Assembly (NCBI GenBank): GCA_024500155.1
Contig: CM044872.1
Span: 51,093,460 to 51,157,459, forward strand
Direction: 5' to 3'
From: Chenopodium formosanum
Taxonomy: Eukaryota; Streptophyta; Magnoliopsida; Caryophyllales; Amaranthaceae
Length of the DNA: 64,000 nucleotides
How positions within the stretch are numbered: position 1 is the first letter of the stretch; every line of letters begins with the position of its first letter. A model generated the notes under the pieces. The model was not told the DNA's origin. It did no database searches and worked only from the letters and a program-made list of their open reading frames with translations. Shown one piece after another: positions 22,877 through 35,641 of this stretch. A program made the translations under genes and the position numbers.

Positions 22877-25800
22877 ATGAAAGATGATGATTCTCTCCCA
22901 TTAACAACATCAAATTCAACCTCATCAACAGCTTCATCAACCAAGAAAGAAACCTCCGATGTGAGTGTTTTCGGCAAAGGGCGGTACAAATTCTGGGCGT
23001 TAGCCGCCATTTTACTGCTTGCTTTCTGGTCCATGTTCACCGGCACCGTCACTCTACGGTGGTCCGCCGGAAACCTCAACCGTCTCTCCGACGACCTCGA
23101 CACTCCTCTGAGAAACGATCTTGATGTTTTGGTGAGTTTATAATTTCTATTTCTTTGATTTTTGAATCTGGGTTGGTGTTAATTTTTGTGGGGTTTGATT
23201 GAATTTGCAGGAAATGGAGGAGAGAGAGAAAGTGGTGAAGTATATGTGGGATGTGTATACGAATAGTCGGCGGATGAGATTGCCGAGGTTTTGGCAACAG
23301 GCGTTTGAAGCGGCGTATGAGGATATGACTAGTGATGTGCCTGGTGTTCGTGAAGCTGCAATTACTGAGATTGCTAAGATGTCTATTCGTTCGATTGATC
23401 TTGATCCGCCCCCAATTCAGATGACGGTCAGTGTTGTTTCTCGCTCCTGAATCGTGTGCATTTTTGTGTATATGAAGTCGCAAAAGTTAGTAATGTAGAC
23501 GGGATTTGATCTAAGGTCTTAGGCCTTGTGGTCTTGTAAATGATCCCCAAAACTTTTAACCGACAAAGAAACTTTAATGCGTGTGATTTCATGACTCCAT
23601 TGTGTTATTATGCTTACTGGTATATGGTTTGATTGAATTGATGTTGCTTTTTGGACCATTGCTGTTGGATATAATTTGGGTGATGGGAATGTAAGTTGAT
23701 AAATATCAGTTGTTTACTGTAAGATGGGTGTACAATAGGAGAAGGGTCATTTTTTTTTACTGAAGATAGAGTGAGGGGTGATATTTTTTTTTATATTTTT
23801 ATAAAGCTGAATTTAGAATGAGGGGTGATCTTGATCTGTCTTCTATCCAATTCACTGTCAGTATTGTTTTAGCTGTTATATTGTACATTTTTGGAGTGAT
23901 TTAGATGAGTTTCGATATAATACCTTGAGCACAATCCCCTAGAACTTTAACCAACTAAGCTACATTAGTTTGTGCGCTTACATCCCTGGTATTCATATGC
24001 TTGTTGGTCTTATAGCTGTTGTTGCTTATGCATCTTTAGTGACAGATATGATTTGAGTGATTAAGGAATAAAGGTTGATGGATATAAGTTTTTTGCAGTA
24101 GAGTTTTTAAAAGGACGGATGTTTAGTAAGAGAGGGGTGACTTTTTTTTTTTTACTGAAATTGGAGTGAGGGTGTTTTCCAAAGGTATGCTGAGAAACCT
24201 TTAATGGGAATCTGAATTTGTGAATTATTGGAAGTATACTTTTGCTCGTTTGGGTTGCTGTGAGTGAATTGGAATTTTGGATGGTGGTGTGTGTTAATGC
24301 GGTTTGGTTAATTAATTGACATTTCTGTGTCTTTCAGATTTAAGATTGTACATATTTGCTTTTCTGATGTTTACATGGAACTGGGAGTGGAAGTAACTTG
24401 CTTGAAGATGTTTCCATAAGGCAAATTTGATCAGATTGTTGAGTAGCTATTATGAACCTCTTATGAAATTGGGTCAATTTCTGGCTCAAATTATTAGATA
24501 ATTACTTCATTAGTTTAACATAGATTATTCTTGTTGGATTATGGGTGATTGAGGTTTATAGAAGACGAGAAGATAGAATCCTTGGTGCCTGCAAGTCTGC
24601 TGCCGCGTCAGTGTGGCAGCACATAGTCTTCTCCTTTTTCTTTTTAATTATTTGCCATATCCCTGCTGGCTGTTGAGTCATGGAAAGCAATAACTAAATA
24701 AGTGCATCATACCTATTGGCTGACTCATATTTAATGCGACTGTCAGCGACCATTCTATAATATACTTCAACTTGCCTCATAATTAGTATGAACTCTTAGT
24801 GAGTTTCCTGCTGTTTCATATCATTCAGAGCATTGGTTACAAGAGGTTGGTGTGTGGGTGGCCAGTGCATAAGTTATTAGCTTATTGCAGTTTGATGGTA
24901 AAGGATTACAATAATGCTCCAAGAAATTTTGAAAAGTGACTAACTAAATTTGAAGTTGGGGATCAGATCAGAATTCAGAAATACTTTTTGATTTGCCCTT
25001 TGACCTCGTTCCTAAGTCTTTAATATGACCAAAATGGATGATTTGTGAGAACCCATGCATGAAATTAAAAACGAGTATTTGGCTCTTTGGATATTAAATT
25101 CCCTTCCCCTTTGATCCATTCCCCTTCTCTTTTGCCTTAGTACCTCATCCAGTCCTTATCAGTGTATAAAATAGCATACCTATGCACTAGACAAAAGGGG
25201 TGTAACACTTTTTTTAAGAAGCCAAAATGCATTTGAAGAGGCACACCATAAATGCACATCTTTCTCTATCACATCAATGCTCCTAAGTTTTTTTATACAT
25301 TGGTCTTCATAGGAAATAGTGGGTTGTCAGGAAAGGGAATCCTCAGTGGGTGTTATTGAGGGTATTGTGGCGGTGATGGATTGTTCCTTCTATGTATGTG
25401 ATTCCATGAGATAGGGAATTACAGAAATTTGCCTTACAATTTCAGTTTTGCTAACCCATTCCTGAATTTTTCTTGTGTGTGCCTAGTTGGATTATACCTC
25501 ACCAATTTACTGATCAGATAAGTAGTATGGATTTGTAATCATTAAAGCCCATATCAATGTTGTAAAAGAGGCTTATATAGCAGGGTTTACCATTGTGTTG
25601 CTGAACTTTTCTTATTCTGTATCATAATTTTAGTATTCTCTGGTAACTATAGCAGAATGACAGTAATAATACTTGGCCCGAGAGTGAGTGAACTGATAAG
25701 CTAATAAGTTGAATTTTCATGAGAGGAAAAAAAACTATACTATTTTGGCTCCAAGGATTATCTGTGGTAGATGATTTTTACTTGGAATTGGTAGAGGACA

Positions 25801-26129
25801 ATACCCTTGGCCAATAACTGCTTACCTTAACCAGCCAAGTAGCCAACCACCACCAAGACACCCACCCATTCACGTATCCCCTATTTTAGCCTCAAATTAA
25901 TTTGCTTTACCCCTTATTTTATTTTCCTCATTCCAAATGTGGATTGTGAGAATTATCATGAAAGACTTATGATGCATGGTGAAACATGGCAGTATCTAAC
26001 TTATGAGACTGGAAAAGTTTTAGCATGGTTAATACGTTTGATAATCTTCCCCCCTCCTAAACTAAGAATCAGGCTGTTAGCCTACCAAGCACTTGCCTGA
26101 TGCTCCTGCTGCCCACCTAAGTTTTTTTC

Positions 26130-26162
<33 letters not shown>

Positions 26163-26496
26163 GGGGGGGGGGGGGGGGTGGTGGGCGGTGTTTGGTTGGC
26201 ATCTTTTGCAAGTTGTGAGACAAAGTGGCCTGGTTGGCCGGTATTTCTAAAAGTAGCAATGTTTGTGGAGAGCCGCATTTAATCATTCACTATATAGGGA
26301 TATTGGAACTTGACCCTCACCTCCACATCCCTTCCCACCTCAATAATTGGTGGGAAAGCAATTTTTCATTGATAATAAAATGCTTGTGGAGTCAGACTCA
26401 TTTCTGTTTTTGCTGCTATGTTAACAGGGTGCTCGAGCATTGAGTCTTAAGCATGCAGAAATTAGAAAGACAGCAACTGCATCTGGGAATAGTTGA
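22877..26496 (+). CDS. Small plant membrane protein (DUF1195-like)
   Basis: Three exons, 22877-23131, 23211-23426 and 26428-26496, give a 179-residue protein, all phase 0 with GT-AG introns. The second intron is 3.0 kb. The N-terminus is Ser/Thr-rich and cytosolic-looking. One membrane segment follows (about residues 39-60, FWALAAILLLAFWSMFTGTV), then a soluble part with WDVYTNSRRMRLPRFWQQAF and EAAITEIAKMSIRSIDLDPP. The C-terminal exon reads GARALSLKHAEIRKTA. The family is conserved in plants, and I believe it is DUF1195, but its function is unknown. It is best read as a type II-like single-pass membrane protein. Confidence 0.75.
23395..24175 (+). repeat. Diverged tandem duplication of an exon 2 end and intron start
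   Basis: Copy 1 (about 23395-23790) covers the last 30 bases of exon 2 and the start of intron 2. Copy 2 (about 23823-24175) repeats the same order of landmarks with many changes: TGATCTTGATC, the segment CACTGTCAGTATTGTT, a segment with AACTTTAACCAAC, then GGGGTGACTTTTTTT. Copy 2 has lost the exon reading frame. Confidence 0.6.
24176..26420 (+). other. Remainder of intron 2, low-information DNA
   Basis: No gene is seen. At 26120-26180 a T-run passes into (GT)n and then an almost pure G-run (TGTGTGTGTGGGGGG...), a simple-sequence tract that is prone to sequencing and assembly error. Confidence 0.5.
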
Positions 26497-27274
26497 TAAA
26501 TGGATACTTATGCGGCCTATGAAGCTACAATTCATCACACATGATTGGCGTTCAGAGAGTTTTGCTTATAAGATGCAAACTTCTGCCAGGGCATACAACT
26601 CACTTGTAGTCAGCTGATCTTGTTTACATGCAGAATATGTACTGAAGCTGGAATTTCATTATTACAAATGTCGCTATTAAAATTTATTGAAAGGAAACTT
26701 TGCTCCCACTATATTGATTCTTCATTACTGTAAGAATATAAGAACTTTGTAAACTAAAGATAGTGAATTCTATATCAAAGATAAGAAAATTATTAGATGC
26801 ATATTTTGGCTCCGTACAACATGGTGAGAGTAGTACCACTAGTACCTGTGGCATGGATAAATTGGCTATAAATTCTTTATCGGATGTTATACCGACTTTT
26901 TGATTAAGGTGGAACAACCCTTACCAATTGATTCGAACACTTAAATCTTGTATAACCCTTACCAATTGAAGGATTCAAAATATCTAGGAATAACAACTAA
27001 ACAAATTACTCCAAATCCTGATAATTAAAGGAAATTTATCTACACTCACATGGTGGTGTTCATTCGGGTGTTCGGATTGGGTTTAGTAAATTTAGGTCGG
27101 ATCTATTTTTAAACTTGAATCGTGATTAGTTCGAGTCAGGTCTGGTGAAGTTTTGACACCTCTATCCTGAACTCCTGAATCATCCAAATTAAACCACAAA
27201 AAAGTGGAACATACCCAGAAAGAGCTGAAAATCAGTGAGAGAGGAAAACAAAAAAAAAAACAGGAGAAACCCAA

Positions 27275-30154
27275 ATGAAGTGTCCGTATTGCTCAGCACC
27301 ACCATCACACGGGCGGTGCACAACCACCCCTACAGGCCGCTACATAACAGAGTGCACATCTTGCGGCCGTGTCATCGAAGAACGCCAGACTCAAACCCAC
27401 CACATCTTCCATCTTCAAGCTCAAGACTCCCCTCTTTTCCTCTCCACCTCCGACCTCCCTCTCTCTCCTCCTCAACCCGACCCGGATGACCCGTTTGACC
27501 CAACCGGGTTTCTCACCGCCTTCTCCACTTGGTCTCTCCGCCACTCCCCGTTCTTCGCCGCTTCTTCTCTCTCCTTCTCCGGCCACCTCGCTGAGCTTGA
27601 GCGTGCTCTCGAGGGTACTTCTGTAAATTCTAATTCGTCTTCTTCTGGGGTTGTTGTTGATAATTTGAGGGCTTATCTTCAGATTGTTGATGTTGCTTCG
27701 ATTCTGGGCTTGGACCATGATATTTCTGATCATGCTTTTCAGTTGTTTAGGGATTGTTCTTCTGCTACTTGTTTGAGGAATCGTAGTGTTGAAGCTCTTG
27801 CTACTGCTTGTCTTGTTCAAGCTATTCGTGAAGCTCAGGAGCCCCGTACTCTTCAGGTTTCTCTCTCCTCTCCATTTTCTGCTAATTTGTTGGTATTTTA
27901 TCTACTAGTATTTTGTTATTGCTGCTTTGTTGAATGAATGGGGTTTTGTTCAAATTTTCAATAATGATGTAGACGGGATTTGATCATAGGTCTCTGGTAT
28001 TATTACCCCGGACTTTACTTACTAACTAACTAAGCTAGTTGGCGTTTGGCGTTTGCCGGGGTTTTGAAATTAGGATGATTGTATTGGATTATTTGGTTTT
28101 TATAAACCAAACCCTTTCATGATTGAGCTTTGTGAATTTAGGGATTTTTCTGGGAATTGGAGTTTTAGAATGATGCTAGTGTTTTGAATTTGTCTATTTT
28201 GTGTTTTAGAAATGGTGTTTGTGTAGGAGTGCATGAGTTTAAGCTCTTTAACTTGAAGCTGTCTATCTCTTGCTTTTATTTGATAGGAGTAATTTCTGGT
28301 TGAACTTTTCAATTAGACAATTAGTACATTGATAATTTTAAGAGGCTCATTGTACAAATTTGTTTGATACATTCTAAATTTCGAATGTGTATTTGATGTT
28401 TTCGAGGATTGGTCTGGATTTGAAAGTCTCGGTCTTGATACAGTTTTATGGTGAACATTATGCAATCCCTTTTCTTAGTTCTTGTTTTCCTTAGATTAAG
28501 TTCTGGATGCTGAGCCATTTATGAAATCTGATTGCTGTATTTACAAAGTTGTGCAAGTTGTTCATTTCTAACCGCCTTCATTTCCCCCCATGCTGAAACT
28601 TTTATGGAGTACTGAACAATGAAAAAATATTACCCGAGTACAAATTTGAAGAAAAGGTTGTGCTCATTTTATTTGCAATAATATATGGGGTGAAAAGATC
28701 TAAGAAAAGTTGCCAATGTGATAAGAAAGGGCACTTAAATTTAAGGGCGTTTGTAATAGGGTCTCTTATTTCATGTGACAGGAAATCTCAATTGCAGCAA
28801 ACCTTCCTCAGAAAGAGATTGGAAAGTATATCAAGATCTTGGGAGAAGCTCTACAGCTCAGCCAACCAATTAATAGCAATTCCATAGCTGTACATATGCC
28901 CAGATTTTGCAATCTTCTCCAGCTTAATAAATCCGCTCAGGTAAATAGAAATTCCTGGTAATGTCTGCTCATATGCGTCATTGGGTGATATAGAATGTAC
29001 TTTTCAATGTCACCCAGTGATGCCAATTCGAGGTAACTTATGAAGAATTGGAAAGCTTCTGAGATACTGTCATTTATGGCTGTGCTTGAATTTGAGTAAT
29101 AACTAATAAGTAGGGGTATAAAAGTTTAAACAGGAAATAGTTCCAAGGTGATTCATTAAGAGGTGAAAATTTAGTTATTACAAGTTTGGGAATCTAGTAA
29201 CAATTCCTTTTTCAATTATGAAGAAGTGGGACTAGAAGAATTGAGGTGAATAGAGGCCATTAGAATTGGAAAATTCTTGCTATTTGTCAAAATTACTCTG
29301 TAGGTGTCCTCCTGTATTGCATTTCTTCATTATTCTGGTGGCTTTGGAAGAGAATGTCATTAAGGTTCTTCAAAGAAATGCTTACTCATAATTTATACCA
29401 TTTTGGACATTTATAGGAACTTGCAACCCACATTGGAGAAGTTGTGATGAACAAATGTTTCTGCACTCGTAGGAACCCTATAAGCATATCAGCTGCTGCT
29501 ATATATCTGGCCTGTCAACTAGAAGATAGACGCAAGACCCAGGCAGAGATATGTAAGGTTACAGGTCTCACTGAGGTCACACTCAGAAAAGTCTACAAAG
29601 AGCTGCTTGAGAACTGGGATGATTTACTCCCGTCTAATTATACTCCAGTTGTCCCTCCTGAAAAAGCATTTCCAACTACTACTATCGCATCTGGCCGTTC
29701 TGCAACCCCTAGAGCCGAACCCCCAGAAATTACTACTTCCGATCGAGAAAAGCAGCCTGAGAGCAAGCAACCCAAAACAAATCAGGCTTCAGAGGCTACT
29801 CATCTGGACAAGGTCAAGGGGGAGAATGATGGCAATGCCCCTAATACGAATAAGTCATCCACTTCTTGGAAACCCGGGGCTCAAACTGGTTCTAGTGCTG
29901 GGAAGAACAGTGGTGAGATCAATCAAGGGATTGGATTGAAGTTCAATTCAAGTATGCAAGCAGAGCAAAAAGCCATTGGGTCTATGAGGCCTAATCCATT
30001 TGTTGCCGCTCAGGTATTTGGAGCAACTTCCACATCGCGGCCTAGTAATCAAAACTCACAACCAGGACAATACCAAACAGCAGGTTCGTCGGACCTCAAG
30101 GAACCCAGTAGACATAATCAAGGCAAGGGTTCTGATACAGCTGGTGGAAGATGA
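27275..30154 (+). CDS. PTF2: Plant-specific TFIIB-related protein PTF2
   Basis: Three exons, 27275-27856, 28782-28940 and 29417-30154, give 492 residues, all phase 0. A TFIIB-type zinc ribbon lies at the N-terminus (C3-X2-C6 and C27-X2-C30, MKCPYC and ECTSCGRV). Two cyclin-like folds follow: one around residues 125-235 (NLRAYLQIVDVASILGLD, RNRSVEALATACLVQAIREA) and one around 240-335 (MPRFCNLLQLNKSAQ, RRNPISISAAAIYLACQLED, EICKVTGLTEVTLRKVYKEL). The tail is long, hydrophilic and Ser/Pro/Gln-rich. This layout and the wording match Arabidopsis PTF2, a TFIIB-like general transcription factor linked to pollen germination and embryo development. It acts in the nucleus by bridging TBP-bound promoters and RNA polymerase. 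The start is the first ATG before the zinc ribbon. Confidence 0.93.
27960..28050 (-). repeat. Possible tRNA-like SINE fragment in PTF2 intron 1
   Basis: Read on the minus strand, TAGCTTAGTTAG (A-box-like) is followed about 60 bases later by GATCAAATCCCGTC (B-box-like). The phrase GTAGACGGGATTTGATC on the plus strand is shared with 23498-23515 in the neighbouring gene's intron. This is a short dispersed repeat and its identity is uncertain. Confidence 0.35.
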
Positions 30155-30498
30155 TTAGCTGTAGTGTAGCTCTTGGGTCTTTAGGTATTTACTAGTCTTG
30201 ATGCTTTCTTCTTGTATAATATGATGATGTGTTATGGATAGAACAGAGTTTATTGTTTTTAATTTCAATGTAAGAGTAACTGATTTGTTGATTCTTAAGA
30301 AACAATTTATATACTAAGTTGCCAGTTGTAGATCTTAAATGAGTCAATGACATGACATCTTTTAGTCTACCCACAAAACAACTCCATGTACATAGAGTCT
30401 AGTCTAATGAAAATATGGAATACAGTATATTGGAAAAAACTTTGAACGATTTCGGAATTTTTTTTTTTTTTTTTTTAAAAAGAGTTAAAAAATTACCA

Positions 30499-30570
30499 CG
30501 CCGTTGCCGGGGATCGAACCCGGGTCACCCGCGTGACAGGCGGGAATACTTACCACTATACTACAACGAC
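30499..30570 (-). tRNA. tRNA-Asp (anticodon GUC)
   Basis: A complete 72-base cloverleaf on the minus strand. The acceptor stem GTCGTTG pairs with CAACGGC (one G-T pair), with discriminator G. The D-arm lies within TAGTATAGTGGTAAGTA, the anticodon stem is CCCGC/GCGGG with loop CTGTCAC (anticodon GTC at 30537-30535), and the T-arm is CCGGGTTCGATCCCCGG. Internal A and B boxes are intact, no intron and no encoded CCA. A T-run on the minus strand at about 30490-30485 would serve as pol III terminator. It decodes GAC and GAU. Confidence 0.97.
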
Positions 30571-32459
30571 AGTAATTGGTGAGTAAGATAACTCTTTGGT
30601 ACTTAATCCTTATCAAGTACTAAATAAATTAATTAAAAAAAAAAACAATTTTGTGAACTGGTTCCTTTTAACTTAAAAGTATCTTGTTTATAACTATATA
30701 CTCCGTAACAAATTTCTTAATATTCTAGCTAACAATTAATTTATATTCCACTTTGTGACGTGAAATTTCATGAAAATTGACTTCAAATGGAAATTGAGTT
30801 TAAATATGTTTTAAGATTTAACTAATGCCAATAAGCTACAATCAGGTTTAAAATTTCAAGAGATTAATAATGATATTCAATATTTTTTATTTTTTTTCAA
30901 AAAAAGAATGCAAATTAGGTTGTCATGGTGGCTAAACCAAATATTTGTGTAAACTTGACAATCCTAACGCAAAAATCTACCTGAAAGCAATGATTGAAAC
31001 CCAAAATTTACCCGACCTAAAGTGGAGTTGACCCTATGTTGACCCTATATTTTCAACGATCTAACTCAATTGTACTTTATCCAAAGTCGACTTGATACCC
31101 AAAATGACTCGACTAGAAGTTGACCCAATCTGATTTGAACTTGAATTGCTTGACCTGAACAGACCAAGTACTCGAAAAGTCCCTATTAAATTACTTTATA
31201 CCCGAACAAAAATTGCCTAGTGCCAAAACTAACTCAAACATTTTCATCCCAAACGTAATTATACTCACAAACTGAATAAATTATCAATTTGAGCTTGATC
31301 CACAATATTGACATAAGATGTAACAATCTGAACATGACTCTACATACCTGGCCTGAAATTGACTTGAACTGAACATACATGATCCAAAATAGACTCATTC
31401 TGAAGTCGTCTCGAAACATACCTGAACTCCAAATGACCCTAACTTTGACCCGAATGAGTAATAATTATGTGTGTCATATTTGACTATGTCAATTAATTAA
31501 GAACAGAGGAGTAAAAGTAATAATTGAATCTTAACAAGCTAACCATTGAGAAGAATCACATAAATCCCAGCATGAATATGTTTTTATTTATATACTATTT
31601 TGAGTTTAATTTAGAAGATTTTCTCAACTTATGATAAATATCAAGATACCAGATTAAAAAAAAAAAAGAGCAAGTAATTCATAACTTTCAACACAAACTC
31701 CGTGAATTCAATCATATCTTATAAATTTTGAATAGATTACATTTATTACATTTCAATCAAATCTACCGTAATAAATTTGTACTTTAAACACCTATAATTT
31801 TAGGTAGATAAATAGAACATTTCTTTATAATGTACTATACTTCGTACATCCCTATCTTACACTGTATTCCTATCTTGAATAAGTCTTGATTATAAAGTCA
31901 CATTTTAGTTCGAATTAACCAGGACTTAGTGAGAGATTCGATTTCAGTTTTTCCATATCAATACTCCTAAGTAATCCCTAAAAAGAAAAAGAAAAAAAAA
32001 AACCCTAAATAAAATTAAATACTTAGAAAAAATGTACAGTAATCATATGTGTTTTTCAACCTCTATAGTCTATAGTATTGCACATTTGCTAATGCCTAAA
32101 TAGTGGACTTGACTTCTGTTTTTCCAAAAAGCCAAGAAGCCAACAGTGGTGGGACAATTCAACACTTTGGCGGTGAATTTATGAGAAAAAAAAAAGTGGC
32201 ATTCCCGTAATTTCAACAAACAACAAGGGCAATTCCCAAACTCACCCTGATATTTCACCAATTTCCAACCATTTACACCGCACAAAGACGCGTATACCAA
32301 TCAAACTCCTTCTTAATCAAGAAACAAACACACCCTCTCTCAATCCTCACCATTCATTCCTCCACGTCACCGATCCACTCCTCCTCAATCCAACGGCCAC
32401 TATTCCCTCTACCCAAACCCTAACCCGGCCCGCCTTCTCCCTCCCGTTGGGGTTTATCT
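30571..32459. other. Intergenic DNA with a TGACCC-rich degenerate repeat
   Basis: At 30960-31450 there is a repetitive stretch of ACTTGAC/TTGACCC/CTGAAC words, probably an old non-coding repeat. The rest is AT-rich. Towards 32330-32459 the C-rich promoter side of the next gene begins. No gene is seen. Confidence 0.45.
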
Positions 32460-32460
32460 C

Positions 32461-32790
32461 CTAGAGAGAGAGAGTTCTAGAGAGAGAAACTCTTCATTCA
32501 AAACAAAAACTCTTCATTCAAAACAAAAACTCACCATTTTTTAGAGAGAGAAAATCAAATTTTCTAGAGAGAGAAATTCATCTTCTTCCTTCCCTGCTAA
32601 AATACCTGAAATTTAGGGTTTTAAACGAATCACACTGAACCCAGAATTAGGGTTTTCAAAATTTCCAAAATAAAATTAAAAAAACGTTTCTTTGAAAAAA
32701 TAGGAGTTTTCATATTTAAAATCCCCAATTTAATTTTACGAGGGTTAATAATTTATAATAAATTGGAAAAAAAAAGTTGATAGTTGTTGG
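32461..32790 (+). promoter_or_regulatory. GAGA-rich 5' leader with a small tandem duplication
   Basis: Repeated TCTAGAGAGAGA tracts (32461-32480, 32540-32570) form the CT/GA-rich leader common in plant genes. ACTCTTCATTCAAAACAAAA is present twice in a row (about 32489-32528). It directly precedes the ANP32-like start codon. Confidence 0.55.
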
Positions 32791-35641
32791 ATGGACGAGA
32801 TCTGGGAGAGGGCGGTGGTAACGGCGTTAGACGGGCAAACGGATAACGGAGCAACGAAAAGCTTAACCCTAGACGGAGCCGTTAAGTGTTTGCACGGCCG
32901 TTTACCAGCACCATCAGTTTTGGAGAAGTTCCAGAATCTTCAGCATCTTTCTCTTGCTAGTATTGGAGTATCATCGCTTGAGCAGTTTCCTAGGTTGGGT
33001 AGTCTGCAGAAACTTATACTTTCAGATAATAGGATTTCTTCGGGTTTAGAGTATCTTGTTGAAGCGGGTCTTGATTCGTTGCGAGACCTTGATTTGTCGA
33101 ATAATAGGATTCAGTATATTGAGGATCTTGCGCCTTTAGCTGGGTTGAAGCTTGTTTCTCTTGATTTGTATGAGTGTCCTGTTACTAGGGTTAAGGATTA
33201 TAGGGCGAGGGTGTTTGGGTTGATTAAGTCTTTGAAGTATTTGGATAAGATGGATGCTGAGGAGAATGAGCGGCTCGAAAGCGATGACGAGGAGGAGGAT
33301 GATGATGAGGAGGAGCAGGAGGAGGAGGATGATCCTGGGAGTGGGGAGGTTGATGGGGATGGAGATGGAGATGGGGAGGAGAGGGGTTATAGGATGACGA
33401 ATGGGCATAGTGGGGGCGGTGCCGGGGATGGGATTGTTGATGTGGATGAGGATGAGGAGAGTGATGCCGATGAGGAGGAGGCGGAGATGGAGGTTTCGAG
33501 GAGGAGGGATAATGGTGGGGGGTTGCATAATGGGAGGGAGAACGGGTTTAGAGTAGAGGCGGCTGGGGAGGTGGATGGGGAGGATGAGGATGAGGAGGAT
33601 GACGGCGAGGAAGAGGAGGATGTTGAGGAGATTGATGAGGATGATGGTGAGGAAGAGGAGGATGTGGTTGAGGTTCATGATATTGTAGATAGTGATGATG
33701 ATGATGGGGATGAGGAGTTTGATGAGGATGACGATGATGATGATGACGAGGAGGATGAGGTTGAGGAGGTTGATAATGATGAGGTTGAGGCTGCCGAGCC
33801 AGAGAGTGTTAGTAGATTGACTAGTACTGATGGAGAGATTGATGGACATGAACAAGGGGAGGATGAGGATGATGAAGATGATAATGGGGAGACGGGAGAG
33901 GAGGAGCTTGATGTTGAAGATGAGGGAGAATCGGATGATGATGATGAGGGTGAGGATGAGGTATAACTCACTGACCCTTTGGATTTGGTGCTATGTATGC
34001 TCTTTTGCTAATTATTTGCTCAATTTTCTCTAATATGTTGTTGTGTGCGTTTTAGGTTCTTGATGAGATGTGTAGCTGAGTCTTTGTTCTCTGTATGTTA
34101 GCTATGTAGATTCTTGTTGCTGTTTTGTTTGTTTAGGGGTGATGCATGCTGTAATCTGTAGTTGTGATGTCAACCTTCGTGTTTATTGTGCTTGCAATCG
34201 TTTTCCTAACTTTCGTAGAAGCTGTAGTTGTTTACGTACCTTTGGCAGGTCGGCTTGTGTGCTTTACTTTTTGTTAGTTAGGTGTGGTTTATACATGGCT
34301 AGTTAATCCGAGGAAGAAAAGAAAGAAAATGGTTGTAGTATGAGCTTGGGAGAATTCTGTTGGTTGTATCAATTTACCTATTGGTGATTAAAAATTTAAC
34401 CTTTTTATTGTGTAATTCATTGTGCTAACTTGTAGCTTTGAAAGTGAGAATTTGACTGAGCTTTGGATGTTGACTTCAAAATTATTGGAAGTCTAAGTTA
34501 GAGGTTTTGAAGAGAAATGTGATATCTGTTAGTTTTTCCGTCTTTCCTTTTATTGGCTCTATATTCATCTGTTGCGGTGTTGAGTTTTCTGTTGAAGTTT
34601 CCTATTTCTTGAGAGTTCTAACCTTGTTTGTGTTCTTGACTTCTTGAGTGTTGTTTGAATGATTTAAAATTGGGGACTGATAAATGGTTTGATTTCAAAG
34701 ATTTAAGCTTGGGGCAATCCTTTAAGTGGTAATTAATTGTTTTTATGATTGGGTTCGTTTTTGTTCTTCATTGCATCTTTTGATCCTTTCTTCCGTGTTG
34801 TTTATTTTTTTTTCCTTTCTATTTTTGGGTCTATCGTTGATGACTTTAAGGGTCTTAGCAGGGAATATGGGAATAAAGAAGTTGGTGTATTCACTGCTTT
34901 TTAAACTCTGCTTGAATGTGTTCAATGGTGGTTTTTGGTGGTGCCTTTTCTTTTAAAAAGTGCCTTTTATTTTTTTCTTTTTCTGGAGAGAAAATTCACT
35001 CCTGTCTAGTCGTTTTGATTTCTTATTTGGAGTTTGCCTATGTGGTGTTTCTTCACATCTCCGTATATGTTTCGTGATCTGTGATTTCCTCTTGTATTAG
35101 CCGTCTAAGCCTTTTCTGGGTTGCTTTGTCATTTAATTTGTATGCTGTGTGCAAGTGCTGGTTTGCATTTGATTTTTTTGCTGGAGATTTCTGATGTGTT
35201 TTCCAGGAAATTGCCAACTGTGTGTATTTTTCCGTGATGAAGTGTTCTATTAAGCATTTATAAAGTTAATGTTAATGGCTGAATCTTGGGTAATTTCTTG
35301 CTTGAGTTTGCTCATGAACTGTGTTGTGCTTTCAACGGCAGGAAGAAGATGGTGAAGAGGGCTACTTGGTACAACGGGTAAGACAGTCAACAGAGGTTGC
35401 AGAAGATAGTGACATGGAAGCTGTAAATGAGGTAGAAGATGCCGTGGATGGTGAGGAAGTTGAAGATGCTGTGGATGGTGAGGAGGTTGAAGATGATGAG
35501 GATGATCTAGGGGAAGGGCAGGTGATGGCGCCATCTTCTTCCGAATCAAAAAGGAAGAGAGATGATGATGCTGTTGTCGACAACGATGATGAAGAAGATG
35601 CCGATGATGCAGAGAGGCGATCCTCAAAGAAGCGTCAGTGA
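32791..35641 (+). CDS. ANP32-like acidic leucine-rich nuclear phosphoprotein
   Basis: Two exons (32791-33960 and 35342-35641, phase 0) give 489 residues. The first 150 or so hold leucine-rich repeats typical of the ANP32 family (LQHLSLASIGVSSLEQFPRL, LRDLDLSNNRIQYIEDLAPL, RVKDYRARVFGLIKSLKYLD). The rest is almost entirely Asp/Glu with Gly, so the tail is very acidic. It ends with basic SKRKRDDD and SSKKRQ motifs that may act as nuclear signals. ANP32 proteins are nuclear, bind histones, and inhibit PP2A and histone acetylation in animals. The plant homologues are less studied. The reading frames on the opposite strand of the acidic tract come from its base composition. The start codon is the first ATG ahead of the LRRs. 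Confidence 0.88.
33961..35341 (+). other. Intron of the ANP32-like gene
   Basis: 1.38-kb T-rich intron with donor GAG|GTATAA and acceptor GGCAG|GAAGAA. It splits the acidic tail. No embedded gene or TE is recognised. Confidence 0.7.

Noticed and set aside
26120..26180. T-run, (GT)n and long G-run as a regulatory or G-quadruplex site
   Set aside because: Low-complexity tract deep in an intron. Length is unreliable in assemblies and nothing else supports function.
33136..33971. Long antisense frames opposite the ANP32-like acidic tract
   Set aside because: Poly-Ile/Leu or poly-Ser products of the complementary GAT/GAG repeats, with no family resemblance. They are mirror frames of a real gene.
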